A stretch of DNA of 64,000 nucleotides from Camellia lanceoleosa (GCA_025200525.1 CM045761.1:63024009-63088008); one strand, 5' to 3'. Shown: positions 45,480 through 56,715, counted from the stretch's first letter. Notes: a model not told the origin generated them from the letters alone. A program made the numbers and translations.

Positions 45480-46770
45480 TTAGGGCCATTGCCTCGGTTT
45501 GCGTGCCCGTGTGCACGCATTTCGAGGCACTTCACTTTTATCCGACAGCCTCTTATGTGAGTGTGGCTGAGGCCCTCTTATGTTAGTGTAAGCCCAATTT
45601 GCATTGTATATGCCATTGCATTCCGTATGCCATTACCTCGGTTTGCGTGCCCGCGTGCATGCATTTTGAGGCATCTCATTTTCATCTCTCGGCCTCTTGT
45701 GTGAGTGTGAGTGTGGCTGAGGCCCTCTCATGTTAGTGTAAGCCCAATTTGCATTGTGTATGCCATTTCATGCCTTTATGCCATTACCTCGGTTTGCGTG
45801 CCCGTGTGCACGCATTTCGAGACATCTCATTTTTATCTATCGGCCTCTTACGTGAGTGTGGCTGAGGCTCACTCATGTTAGTATAAGTCCATTTTGCATT
45901 CTGTACGTCATTTTAGTCCTATTGCATCCCATATGCCATTTTCTCAGTTTGCGTGCCCGTGGGCACGCATTTCGAGACATCTCTTTTTTAGTCTCATTGT
46001 ATATCATATTTCAGGCCTTTTCATGCCTTTATGCCATTGTCTCGGTTTGCGTGCCCACGTGCACGCATTTTGAGGCATCTCATTTTCATCTCTCGGCCTC
46101 TTGTGTGAGTGTGGCTGAGGCCCTCTCATGTTAGTGTAAGCCCAATTTGCATTGTGTATGCCATTTCATGCTTTTATGCCATTGCCTCGGTTTGCGTGCC
46201 CATGTGCACGCATTTCGAGGCATCTCATTTTTATCTATCGGCCTCTTACGTGAGTGTGGCTGAGGCTCACTCATGTTAGTATAAGTCCATTTTGCATTCT
46301 GTACGTCATTTTAGTACTATTGCATCCCGTATGCCATTTTCTCGGTTTGCGTGCCCGTGGGCACGCATTTCGAGACATCTCTTTTTTTAGTCTCATTGTA
46401 TATCATATTTCAGGCCTTTTCATGCCTTTATGCCATTGCCTCGGTTTGCGTGCCCGTGTGCACGCATTTCGAGGCATCTCACTTTTATCCGACGGCCTCT
46501 TATGTGAGTGTGGCTGAGGCCCTCTTATGTTAGTGTAAGCCCAATTTGCATTGTATATGCCATTGCGTTCCGTATGCCATTGCCTCGGTTTGCGTGCCCG
46601 CGTGCACGCATTTTGAGGCATCTCAGTTTCATCTCTCGGCCTCTTATGTGAGTGTGGCTGAGGTCTACTCATGTTAGTGTAAGTCCAATTTGCATTGCGT
46701 ATGCCATTTCATGTCTTAGGATTACTTCTTCGGTTTGCGTGCCCGTGTGCACGCATTCCGAGACATCTCA
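45480..46770. repeat. LTR minisatellite with palindromic cores (solo LTR)
   Basis: About ten units, each with 'tcggtttgcgtgcc' (near 45494, 45637, 45790, 45944, 46042, 46187, 46342, 46440, 46583, 46728), most followed by 'gtgagtgtggctgagg' and 'catgttagtgtaag(c/t)cc'. Spacing varies from about 95 to 155 bp, giving two alternating unit types. The core GCGTGCCCGTGTGCACGC contains a GCGTGC/GCACGC inverted repeat. Confidence 0.92.
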
Positions 46771-48554
46771 TTCCATAACATTGTGTATGTTAGGATTGCA
46801 TATTAGCTGCATTTCATACATATCATGCATATCATGCATATTGCATCGTGTTCGGGATAGGAGTTAGCCCGGGCACGGGAAACGAGGCGCGTTCCGTACT
46901 CCAAGTGATGGAACGGGTCTCAATTCCCAAGTCGCCGATACTCCGGATTACCCATGATGGAGTTTGGTTTTGTTGTAGCATTCATCTGTATTCACCCCAT
47001 ATTGAGTTGTGCAATCCGATTCCTCGGCCATCATGCATCGAGATGCGTGATTGGTGGCACGAGGATCGAGGCATGCATATATTTGTGAAATACATTGCTA
47101 TGCCCCTCTACTGCTCTCTGTTGCAGCAAAATGAAGAATCAGCAACTTTTTGGAGTCTGGCACGCATTTCGAGAAACATCGTAAACAGAGGCTAATTGGG
47201 GCATCCCAGTGGATTTCCGCGCAAGGCAGCCCAACATGCATCATTTCATTATCCGGAGCAGAGTCAAGGCAGCCCCTGGCTTGCACGCCAATTTTACAGC
47301 TTTCTTATTTAATTTGATAATTAATTAGGAATTTGTATATTTATTATTCGGACTGTATATTTCGGACTGTATTATTCTTTCATTCGGGACTGTATTATTA
47401 TTTATTCGGACCCTCTGCGCGAGGGCATAATTGTAATAAGTGTGGGTGAGTGTGATGTATGTCTTCCAACCCCACGTCTTTCTTCCCTTTTATTTACCTG
47501 CTTATGATGGTTAGATATAGGGCATATTTCAATTAGCATACAGTATGACAGCATGTCTGCATCATTCATCTGTTTTGCACGCACCGGGCTCGGCGCATCA
47601 TACAAACTACATTTGTATTTCAATTCCGAATTGAATACGTGTTAGTTGTAGCATTCCATATGCCATGTTTAGAATAGCCAAGCCTGCTATAGTTTGCATC
47701 TTTGCATGTGTCGCATTAAGCATTACAGTATATTTAGGATCATGCATGATTTCTAATCGGTTGTCTGTTTTGGCTTGGAGTACTCGGTGAGTTTTATGCT
47801 TTAGCATCCTTGCATGCGTGTGAGTGTTGCCATGATAGCATGCTTACCATGAGGCTATGTGCTTATGTGATATAACTGCCTTGAATGCTTGTGGGTGGAG
47901 GTTGAGTTGTTTGAATTGGAACAATTCATCAAATGCTTGTTTTAAGCCCACTAGATAGTGGCAAAATCACGCTTTTCTAAGCCCACCTGAGGGTGGCAAA
48001 TCCACGTCTTAGCCTACCTGCGGGTAGCACCATCAAACCATTTTCAAACAAACAAACATAAAATGTTTTGTTCCAATTCAGGTGATTCAGTCTATACTTG
48101 TATGCTGTGCGCATCACATAGTAACTTAGGCTAATAACCAGAATAAGAACTCACAATGTTTTCAAAATAAGATATCATGGTTAGTAGAGGCCGGTCTTTG
48201 ACCGGGCGAGCGGGGGTGCTCACGAAGTGACCTTCCCTAATCGTACCCAAGTTCCCGAGCCGAGGCAACTTTGGTGATGACGGACACGTGGCCTTTGGCA
48301 CCGAGTCAGGGTTTCCTAAATTTCCCATTTTAAAATATTTAGGTGGCGACTCTGTATCTGGCGAAGCAGTCCATGTTTGGCATTTCTTTCAAAAAAAATC
48401 TGTTTTTTCAAAACGATTTGCCGGATTTGGACTCTTTGGTTCAAGATTAAGAACCGTGACATTTGAGTCCTTCGAACTGTAGTGACCCAATATCGAACCA
48501 GAACGGGGGGGACTCGCACTCCCTTCCCCCGGGATGCGTTCGGGGACGTCTACA

Positions 48555-48559
48555 ATAGG
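48555..48559. repeat. Target site duplication, right (ATAGG)
   Basis: Five bases directly after the solo LTR, identical to 43088-43092. Confidence 0.9.
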
Positions 48560-48803
48560 TTACTTTTGTTGTAGTGAGGGTAAAGTAAGGAGTCGATGGT
48601 TACCCGTGAACCTCAAGCAATGATGGTCGTCGGTCATCGGTAACTATATATTAGAAAGAGAAAGAGAAAAAGTAAGGCATAGTTGCTGATCACCAAAAAT
48701 CATGAAGAGAACGAGGTAGAAAAAAACAAAGGCACAGAGAAAAATGAAGATGAAAAATACGTAGTGGACTTTTGAGAGTATTCAAAAGGTTGTGAGACTA
48801 AAT
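48560..48803. other. Short spacer, nothing recognised
   Basis: Purine-rich DNA between the solo LTR and a LINE insertion; no features. Confidence 0.5.
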
Positions 48804-48816
48804 AGACTTATTTTCT

Positions 48817-50756
48817 GTTTTGAATCTGGCAGTCAAGGATAGTGCATTATGGTTAGCTCAGAGTTCTGGTCATTCCCTAGTATCTGCTTTTACAAACATA
48901 CCAATCTTGACTTTGGTGATAATGTCAGTTACAATAGTATGGTATGGATTAAATACCTTCCACCCAAAGTGCAATGTTTTGGTTGGCTTGCAAGGAGAAA
49001 TAAGATCAAAACATCAGTGTTTCTGTATAGATTGGGAATTCTAGATCGAAATACTTCTACTTTATGCATTTTCTATAAAGCTAGTATTGAAACATCTAAA
49101 CACGTGCTTATAGGGCTGAGTAAGGAATCCGTGAAATCCGTAATCCGATCAAATCCAGTCCAATCCGGTAGATTTGGATTGATTTTTTGAATTCGTGGTT
49201 CGGTTCCGGATTGAAGAATTAAAAATCCGTAGTCCACGGATTGGTTCCGGATTGAACCCCATAGTTCCGGATTGGAACCGATCTGGACCGTATACAAATA
49301 GTCTATATTTTTATTATACATCATCCCCCCATAGTATCTTCTCTTATTTTATACAAAACCTAAACTCAAACTTAAACCCGCATAATATCTTCTTTTATTA
49401 CTTTTGTTTGTTAGTTTTTAGTTTTAATTTGTAATAGTCTAAATGCTTATGATGAAACTAGTTTTCTTATAGTTGTTTAAATTCTAGAACAGTATGTCAC
49501 TATGATAGAAAGACATGTTGTTATTGTGGAACTAATATAGCGCTATGTTTATGTTTTTATTGTTATATATATATATATATTTTTGTTATTTTATTATGTG
49601 AATCCATGGTCCTAAACCGATCCAATCTGTGTTTAAATGGATTGGTTCGGATTGGTTCCATGATTTAAACGGATTGAATTGGTTCCAATTTTTTAGGAAC
49701 CGTAGATAAGGGATTGGTCTTGATTTTACCCCAATCCGATCCAATCCGGACCATGCTCACCCTTACGTACTTATCCTTTGCCCTTGGTATGGAGAGTTTG
49801 GTCAGGCCTATTGAAGTGGTGGAAGGTTACTTGAGTGGTGCTTGTTTATGTACAAGGCTTGCTTGACTGGTGGTCAGGGCACTGCTGTAGGAAAGCTGAA
49901 AGAAGAATTTGGAGTGCAATTCCTCTGGTAGCTCTTTGGTCAATTTGGAAACACAGAAATGAGTGCCTCTTTCAAGGTTCTCAACCAAAGTTGCAAGAAT
50001 TACTGGAACTCATCATCATAAGAATTGCTATCTGGTATAAAACTGCAACCAAGAGGACTCCATTCTTGATTGATGACTTCCTTCATAACATTTCACAAAT
50101 GAAATTCTGTTTAGGTAGAAGGACTTAGGAGATCTGTGTTGTTGGGGTTTTGTGGGGTTCTTAGGGTGTTTGCAACATAAATCATCCCTGGGGTTTTGTG
50201 GGGTGTTTGTATTTTAAGTTGATCTGTTTGCAACTCTGGGGTGTTTGCAGCTCAGTCACTTTCTAGTAGCTAGGTGAGTGCTGGATCAATTTGTGGAAAA
50301 TTGGTTTCTGCTTTGTTATGCTGTTATATGAGCTATATTTGGCTATATTTGGATCAGTTTGCAGCTCAGTCACTTTCTGCTTTGTTATGCTGGAGTGTGG
50401 CTAAGTTGGGATCATGAGATCTATTTGTAGCTTTGTAATTTACTCTGTTTGTAGCTCTGTCTCTTTCTGTTTGCAGCCAAGTGAGTCTGGTGGATTAGTT
50501 TGATCTGTTTTTGTTTAGGTTGGGCTTTGTTTCTACTATATGCTAGTTGTTGGGGTGTTTTTGGTTGGTTTCTCACCAACTTTTGTGATACTAGCAGATG
50601 ATAGGATGAGCTCTTTGGTGCCAACCTAGTTGGGATCATTTAGTCCATTGTGATACTTTTGCACTTCCCTCTTTTTATTAGTGTTTGTTTGGTATTTTGT
50701 ACTCTTTTCATTCATCAATAAAGTTTCTTATTTGCCGTTAAAAAAAAAAAAAAAAA
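48817..50756 (+). mobile_element. 5'-truncated L1-type LINE with target duplication
   Basis: The C-terminal zinc-binding part of a plant non-LTR reverse transcriptase (zf-RVT) is readable on both sides of a nested element: 'FGWLARRNKIKTSVFLYRLG' near 48990-49050 and 'KAERRIWSAIPLVALWSIWK' near 49890-49960. A ~600-bp 3' untranslated region and a poly(A) tail at about 50739-50757 follow. The insertion is bounded by AGACTTATTTTCT (48804-48816) and AGACTTATTCTCT (50757-50769), a 13-bp duplication with one mismatch. The 5' end is truncated inside ORF2, as is usual for LINEs. It is dead: ORF2 is missing its polymerase core and is broken in several frames. Confidence 0.88.
49111..49765. mobile_element. 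Non-autonomous hAT element (655 bp) nested in the LINE
   Basis: Ends TAGGGCTGAG ... CTCACCCTTA, inverted repeats with two mismatches, flanked by CGTGCTTA (49103-49110) and CGTACTTA (49766-49773), an 8-bp duplication with one mismatch. An 8-bp duplication with (T)AGGG termini is the hAT signature. The ends are packed with 'aatccgga/tccggatt' words, typical of hAT subterminal binding repeats. No transposase is encoded. Removing it restores continuity of the LINE's zf-RVT coding segment. Confidence 0.88.
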
Positions 50757-50809
50757 AGACTTATTCTCTCTTAAATAGGATTTCTAAGTAATTTGCTAAA
50801 AAAAAAAAA

Positions 50810-51997
50810 AAAGACTCCCACCCACCCTTCAATTTGATTTTTTGAATTTTAAAAAACCCTAAACCCTAACTTTCCTAAACTATATTTTTTTATTTTCTGC
50901 CTATCATAACTTTAGTTGAAACAGTCAATACCAGTAAATAATTATCAATGCGCATTATTATTTTTCCTTCATTGATTCTTTTTAATGCTTGCTTTTATTT
51001 TTGTTATTTTTATTTTTTATTTATTGTTGTTTGGAATGATCTAAATAAGTGTACTTTTTTTCTTTTTACGAAAAGATATATAGAAAAGTAGAGAGGTGAT
51101 GTGATGGAAAAAAGATAAAAAAAATAAAAAGATGAATTATTTTAAAAATGCCAAACTTGTTATGATCAATGAATGAACTATAATATTGATTTTTTTGCTC
51201 ATCTATTTAAATTTTTTTTTTTTTTTTATTGTGGGCGTTGAAGATTTATTAGGCAATGTGAAAAAAAAAAAAATGTTGTATTTTTTAATTTACTATATTT
51301 TCATATTTTCTTAACTATACTATTGCTTTTCTTCTCATTTGTTTTTTTATTGTGAGGATTGAAGATTTATCAGACGGTTTTTTGACTAACTGTGTTTTCT
51401 CATCTATTTTCTTATTGCGGGTGTTGAAGATTTATCACATGGTGAGAAAAAATATATTATTGTATTTTTTTAATTGGTTGCGTTTTCTTACACTTCGTTT
51501 TGATCACATGGTGAGAAAAAAAATTTGTGATTCAGTTATTTTTAACTTACTGTGTTTTCTCATCTATTTTGTTATTGTGAGTGTTAAAGATCTATCATAC
51601 GGTGAGAAAAAATTATGATTATATTTTTTAATTGATTGTGTTTTTTCCCACTTTTTTTTAATAATATGGTGATTGTGTTTTTTTACACTTTATTTTGATC
51701 ACATAGTGGGAAAAAAAAAATTGTGGTGGAGTTTTTTAACTCACTATATTTTTTGAAAAAAAAAACTAAAATGATTGTATTTTTTAACTATCATATTTAG
51801 ATGAATGACCAAAGATCATTGAATTACAAAAAAAAAAAATTATAACTAAAATCCCTTACCAATCCCTTAGCAAGGAAATTAACAAAGAAATTTGTATATT
51901 ATTTCAATTGTTAGTCTACCATATAGATTTCACCATTTAAAAAAAAAGTCTATCATACAGATTACTCTCAGCTTTCTAAAGGCTCTAATTATCACTG
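50810..51997. repeat. Minisatellite-bearing repeat, copy 1
   Basis: Starts with 'cccacccttcaattt' and 'aaaaccctaaaccctaactt', contains degenerate ~80-bp units ('attgtgggtgttgaagattt' followed by 'atcacatggtgagaaaaa'), and ends 'ggctctaattatcactg'. The same order of blocks occurs at 52436-53470, so the two are direct copies. The sequence is AT-rich and non-coding. Confidence 0.8.
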
Positions 51998-52294
51998 GTT
52001 TTTTTTTTTTTTTTTGATCAGTAAAGAAAAATTTCATTAAAAGCATGAAATTAAAGGTACAAGAAGATGACATGCATCGAGAGAGATTCAGAAAATACAG
52101 AATACCCCTACTACTGCTACTTGCATCCATACAACCAACCCCTTGGCCTCACGGTTTTTTTTTTTTTTTTAAACAAAAAAGTTAAGAAGAACTTAACTAA
52201 AAAATAAAATACAAGACTCCCCACAAATAAAATGGAATTACTATCTATGAATGAGCTAATTATCACTGAATGAGCTAAAATAAAATGGGATTAC
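51998..52294 (-). mobile_element. Short LINE 3' end, minus orientation, exact 19-bp target duplication
   Basis: Opens with a T-run (the poly(A) tail read in reverse) and carries the same 3' region as the LINE at 53616-54259. Flanked by AAGGCTCTAATTATCACTG at 51979-51997 and again at 52295-52313. It interrupts repeat copy 1, whose sequence resumes after 52313. The perfect duplication suggests a recent insertion. Confidence 0.88.
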
Positions 52295-52435
52295 AAGGCT
52301 CTAATTATCACTGTAACTCTAATACATATTACTATCTATCTATATATTATATAAATAAAATAGAATTTCTAATTCACAAGACTTTCAAAAGTTCCAATAT
52401 CTCAATCTTAATTTCATGATTTTCGAATTAAAAAA

Positions 52436-53470
52436 AAAAATACACTCTCACCCACCCTTCAATTTTAGATTTTGTAAATTTTAAAAAACCCTAAACCCTA
52501 ACTTTCGTCAAACAGTCATACATGTAAGTAATTATCAATTCGGTTTATTGCTTTTCTTTTCATTGATTCTTTTAATGCTTGTTTTTCTTTTCATTACTCT
52601 TTTCTATTATAATCAATGAATGAGCTATACCATTGATTTTTTTCTCATCTATTTTTTTACTGTGAGTGTTGAAAATTTATTAATTAGATAATGTGGAAAA
52701 AAAATGTTATTGTATTTTTTAATTTACTATGTTTTCTCATCTATTTTCTTAACTATACTATTGCTTTTCTTCTCATCTATTTGTATAATGTGAGTGTTGA
52801 AGATTTATCAGACGGTGTGAAAAAAATATTCTTTTGTTTTTTATCTAACTATGCTTTTTCATCTATTTTCTTATTGTGGATGTTAGAAATTTACACACGG
52901 TGGGAAAAAAAAATATTATTGTATTTTTTTAATTTATTATATTTTTTTACCATTCGTTTGATCACATGGTAAGACAAAAAAAATTGTGATTCAATTTTTT
53001 AACTTACTGTGTTTTCTCATCTATTTTCTTATTGTGGGTGTTGAAGATTTATCACACAGTGAGAGAAAAAAATGATTGTATTTTTTAATTGATTGTGTTT
53101 TTTTACGCTCTATTTTAATAATATGGTGATTGTGTTTTTTTACACTCTGTTTTGATCACATGGTGGAAAAAAAATTATGATTGAGTTTTTTAACTCACTA
53201 TATTTTTTGAAAAGAAAAATAAAAATAATTGTATTTTTTTAACTATCATATTTAAATGACTGACCAAAGATCATTGAATTAGACGAAAAATTTATAACTA
53301 AAATCCCTTACCAATCCCTTACAAGGAATTTAACAAAGAAATTTGTATATTATTTCAATTGTGAGTCTACCATACAGATTTCATCCTTCTAAAAAAAATT
53401 TATTAAATAAATTACTCTCAGCCTTTCTAAATGCTCTAATTATCACCGTAACTCCAATCCAGATTACTAT
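52436..53470. repeat. Minisatellite-bearing repeat, copy 2
   Basis: Direct copy of 50810-51997 plus 52314-52340, with the same opening and closing blocks and the same degenerate ~80-bp units. No coding capacity. Confidence 0.8.
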
Positions 53471-53615
53471 CCTTTGTCTTTTTCCTTAACTCTAATCACG
53501 GGTATTAGACAAACAAACAATGTATTTGATTAGAGAATTTTGGAAGAGATTTAAAAAGAGAAAAAGAAAAAGTACGTAAAATATAAATATAATATACTTA
53601 CATTTTACATAATTT

Positions 53616-54259
53616 CGGCCATAATCCTTGGGTGTGTTTCGCTATAGTCCTTGGTCAAGGGAGTTTTTCGGCCATGGTTCTTTCGGCCATGGGAGGTGTG
53701 ATGGTAGTTCTTGGTCAGTTCAACAAAACTGCATGGTGGCAGTGTTTCTTACACGTGCGTCATGATTTTTGATGCTACAGATCAGTGTACTTCAGGCATG
53801 GGGTATTGTCCTAGGCTTGTGTGCGGTATTGAAAAGATAAGTGTTATAGCTTTTGGAGTAATAGAAGAGTATGGGTTGGTGAAAAGAATTGTGATTTGGG
53901 TTGAAAAGTAAAGTGAGGTTTGTTAAAAAGAGGAGTGCAGTAAAATGGGTGTTGAAAAGAAGATTTTGATTTGTTGAAAATAGAAGTGTAGGAGCAGCAT
54001 GAGTGTTTTTGTTTTGGGTTGTGTGGGTTGATTTTGCCGGGATTTATGTATTTTTTTTTTAGTTAAGTCCTTTACTTTTTTATTTTTTGGTTTACTTTTT
54101 ATTTTGTTTAAAAAAAAAATTTTTGTGAGGCCAATGAGTTAGTTGTATGAATTTGAGTAGGGGTAATTTGTATTTTCTGAATCTCTCTTGATGCATGTCA
54201 TCTTCCTGTACCTTTAATTTCATATTATTAATGAAATTTTTCTTTGTTGAAAAAAAAAA
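53616..54259 (+). mobile_element. 5'-truncated LINE 3' end with target duplication
   Basis: Ends in a run of ten A and is flanked by ACATTTTACATAATTT (53600-53615) and ACATTTCACATAGTTT (54260-54275), 14 of 16 identical. Only 3' untranslated sequence remains. The terminal ~200 bp match, in reverse, the insertion at 51998-52294, so both are from one family. Confidence 0.8.
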
Positions 54260-54490
54260 ACATTTCACATAGTTTGACACATATTTTTCCTTTTATTTTT
54301 CAAATCTCTCCCCAAATTCATCAACCAAACCTAGCGTTAAAATGCTAATGCTAGATTGTAGAGCATCTATTTTATATCTATATATATAAGAGGCGCTTAG
54401 CTACTTGAGATTCGTATTTTCTTTTTGATTTTGCCCTTTCATTTTGAATAATTTACTAATAGTGATTTATATGTTGAGTGAACTATTTTT

Positions 54491-54625
54491 CGTAAATATA
54501 CAAACACTCTTGGTCAATTATGCAACATATTTTTTCGTAATTATGCAAACATTCTTGGTCAATGATGAAACAGGTTTTCCCGTAATTATGCAAACATTCT
54601 TGGTCAGTTATGAAACATAAACATT
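54491..54625. repeat. Three 45-bp tandem repeats
   Basis: 'cgtaattatgcaaacattct' or a variant starts at 54491, 54536 and 54581, exactly 45 bp apart. Just left of the Pack-MULE. Confidence 0.9.
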
Positions 54626-54632
54626 TTATTTT
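54624..54632. repeat. 9-bp target duplication of the Pack-MULE, left
   Basis: TTTTATTTT, identical to 55890-55898. AT-rich 9-bp duplications are typical of Mutator-like elements. Confidence 0.8.
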
Positions 54633-55889
54633 GGGAAATTCTATTTCCAACACCCTAATAAACTCAGGGCAAATCTTTTCTCAATACACATCCCTACTAA
54701 TTTAATTATTAAATAATTATCTCAACCCACATCATTAAAATTACAAATAAACCCTTGTATACACACTTTACCCTCAAAATACACATTTGAACTTATTATT
54801 GGATATCGATCTGCATAGTCTCCAATTAATTGTTACGAGTGTTGAGTTATAGTGTTTTTTTGGTTTCATCATACAACATCTTTGCCTTTTTGATCTTCCA
54901 TTAAAGTTAGTCTTCAGCCCATCTTCTTGCATCTGTTGGGATGGATCATACCATCTGCATTTGGAGTGTGTGGAGCAGAGATCAAAAGAAAGCACGTGTA
55001 TTGAACTATCACAATGCGGCAGTTAAAGATGTGAAGTGGTCACCGCAGGGACTGTTTGTGATTTCTTGTAGATCTGTTGCTCATCGAGGCTAATTGATGT
55101 TGAAAGCGGTTTAGAGACTCGGGTTTTCAAGGAGGACCAAGTTGTTGGAGTCATAAAGTTTCATCCAAACAACTCCAACCTCTTCCTTTACGGAGGGTCG
55201 AAGGGCTTCCTTAGATTATGGGATATTAGAGTCGGAAAAAGTAGTACATGAGTATATTCGAGGTCTAGGTCGATTCTTGACATTGAATTCACCATTGATG
55301 CCAAGCAGTTCATTTCTTCAGCGATATATCCAAAGGCAACATTAGTGAGAATTCAATAATTGTTTGGGATATCTCACGACAAGTTCCTGTCTAATCAGGT
55401 AAGAAACTTTTTGTGTGCTCTTTCACGCGATATTTTAACAATGCCTTCTTTGTGACATCATCAATTACACATCTCTGTCTCTCATGGTTCCTCTTTTCGC
55501 AGGTTTCAATGGCAGCTTTTAATTTAAGTACGACAACGGGGGCATAAAAACCCATTCAAATCCCATCTATTCCTCTGCTACGGGTTCTCTCCAACTCACA
55601 ATGTTGGTGAAGAACTTCTTGATCTTAGAGCCGTGAGAGAGAGAGAGAGAGAGAGGGAGAGGAGATCAATGGATTTGGCCACCGGGGTTTAATTTTTTTG
55701 TTTCAAACAATGTATATTGAGATATTTTTATTTTAAAAAGATGTGTATTGAGAATTTGTATATATAATATTAATAGTGTTGATCAATGGTTATTATAGTA
55801 AATTTTAAGTAGGATATAATTGTCATTAATCTAATTTTTCATTAAGTGTGTTGACTGAGTTTATTAGGGTGGTGGAAATAGAATTTCCC
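54633..55889 (+). mobile_element. Pack-MULE carrying a WDR25-like gene fragment (1,257 bp)
   Basis: The left end GGGAAATTCTATTTCCAACA, continuing to 'ccctaataaactcag', matches the inverted right end (35 bp, about two mismatches). Flanked by a perfect 9-bp duplication TTTTATTTT. It has no transposase. Inside are an exon and intron of a WD-repeat gene. Together these define a Pack-MULE, a Mutator-like element that has copied a host gene fragment. Confidence 0.92.
54940..55500 (+). pseudogene. Captured fragment of a WD-repeat protein 25-like gene
   Basis: The plus strand from about 54943 reads 'DHTICIWSVWS', 'AAVKDVKWSPQGLF', 'VVGVIKFHPNNSNLF', 'GSKGFLRLWDIRVGK' and 'SIIVWDISRQVP', in the order found in plant WD repeat-containing protein 25, covering about three WD40 blades. 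It has a frame slip near 55085, a TGA after 'GK' and another slip near 55330. The exon ends CAG|GTAAGAA at 55398/55399 and an intron with a T/C-rich end runs to about 55502. The intron was therefore copied from DNA, not from mRNA. Sequence after the intron does not continue the WD protein, so a second donor fragment may be joined there. Confidence 0.8.
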
Positions 55890-55898
55890 TTTTATTTT
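55890..55898. repeat. 9-bp target duplication of the Pack-MULE, right
   Basis: TTTTATTTT, identical to 54624-54632. Confidence 0.8.
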
Positions 55899-56671
55899 TT
55901 TAACAAATTACAAATATACCCATAAGGTTGGTTTAAAATATGAATTAATCTTATAATATTAGAAATTACTACTATCATTTGTTATAAATTTTAATTTAAC
56001 ACAATACTCAGGGAAAAAAAATTCTCCCATATAACAATAAATTATTAAAATTGTTTATTGAAAAATATTTCTCATATCATTAAAAATTGTTAATTAACTT
56101 AATAATTTATTTATTAATAAAATGGTTAACTGAAAAATAATTTTCATATCATTAAAAATTGTTAATTCACTTAACGATTTACTTATTAATAAAATTAGTC
56201 ATTTGTTATGCGAGTATGATAAATATTAATAAAATTAGCCATTTGTATATATATATATATGTATTTTTTTCTGCTTCTTTACTAGTTCAGTGAATTATGT
56301 TCGTAGTTTTTTTTAGATTGGAGAATTATTTTAGTATTTGTTTTATATTGATCTTTTGAGAAAAATTGCACACCATAATTTTTTTTATATATAAATTCAA
56401 AAGAAATGTTAAAGACTCATAAATTTACCAAAAATGATATGAAATAGAATTGGAGTCTACATCATAATAAAACAAAAAATGATACATATCATACCACATA
56501 ATTTTATCATATATCTAATGATTTGTTCTATTCAATTTCATAAAATAATATTTTAATTTTTAAAAATTATCAAAATACAAAACTTAAATATACTATAATA
56601 ATAGCCCGTGCCTTGCATGGGCCTTTCGAAACTATTATATATATCTATATATATAAGAGGTGCTTAGTTGC

Positions 56672-56715
56672 GGGAGTTTCTATTTACACACATCAAATCC
56701 CCTCTTTGCACATCC
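56672..56715 (+). repeat. Possible Mutator-type terminal repeat
   Basis: GGGAGTTTCTATTTACACAC followed by 'cccctctttgcacatc' closely resembles both ends of the MITE at 57311-57607. No matching inverted partner with a shared 9-bp flank was found, so it may be the left end of a larger element whose right end lies beyond the LTR at 62849. Confidence 0.45.

Larger units (their letters stand above)
43093..48554 (+). mobile_element. Ogre-type solo LTR (5,462 bp)
   Basis: Starts TGTAGACACCCCATTTTTG and ends GGGGACGTCTACA, giving TG...CA ends with an inverted TGTAGAC/GTCTACA terminus. Flanked on both sides by ATAGG. It aligns in opposite orientation with the LTRs at 9524-14332 and 29355-34267. No gag or pol is nearby on this strand, so it is what remains after recombination between the two LTRs of a complete element. 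A TATA-like CATATAAGG lies at 44157-44165. Its last ~200 bp extend beyond the internal TGGCGACTCTG word near 48349 and differ from units A and B but resemble the LTR at 62849. Confidence 0.93.
54377..56634 (+). mobile_element. Helitron-like element (non-autonomous)
   Basis: Starts A|TCTATATATATAAGAGGCGC, the 5'-TC plus AT-rich start common in plant Helitrons. At the other end GCCCGTGCCTTGCATGGGC (56604-56622) forms an 8-bp stem with one G-T pair, followed ten bases later by CTA. The hairpin shape and spacing are those of Helitron 3' ends, but the last base departs from the usual CTRR. No Rep/helicase is encoded. It holds a minisatellite and a Pack-MULE. A second, very similar start (TCTATATATATAAGAGGTGC) lies at 56644. 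Confidence 0.5.
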
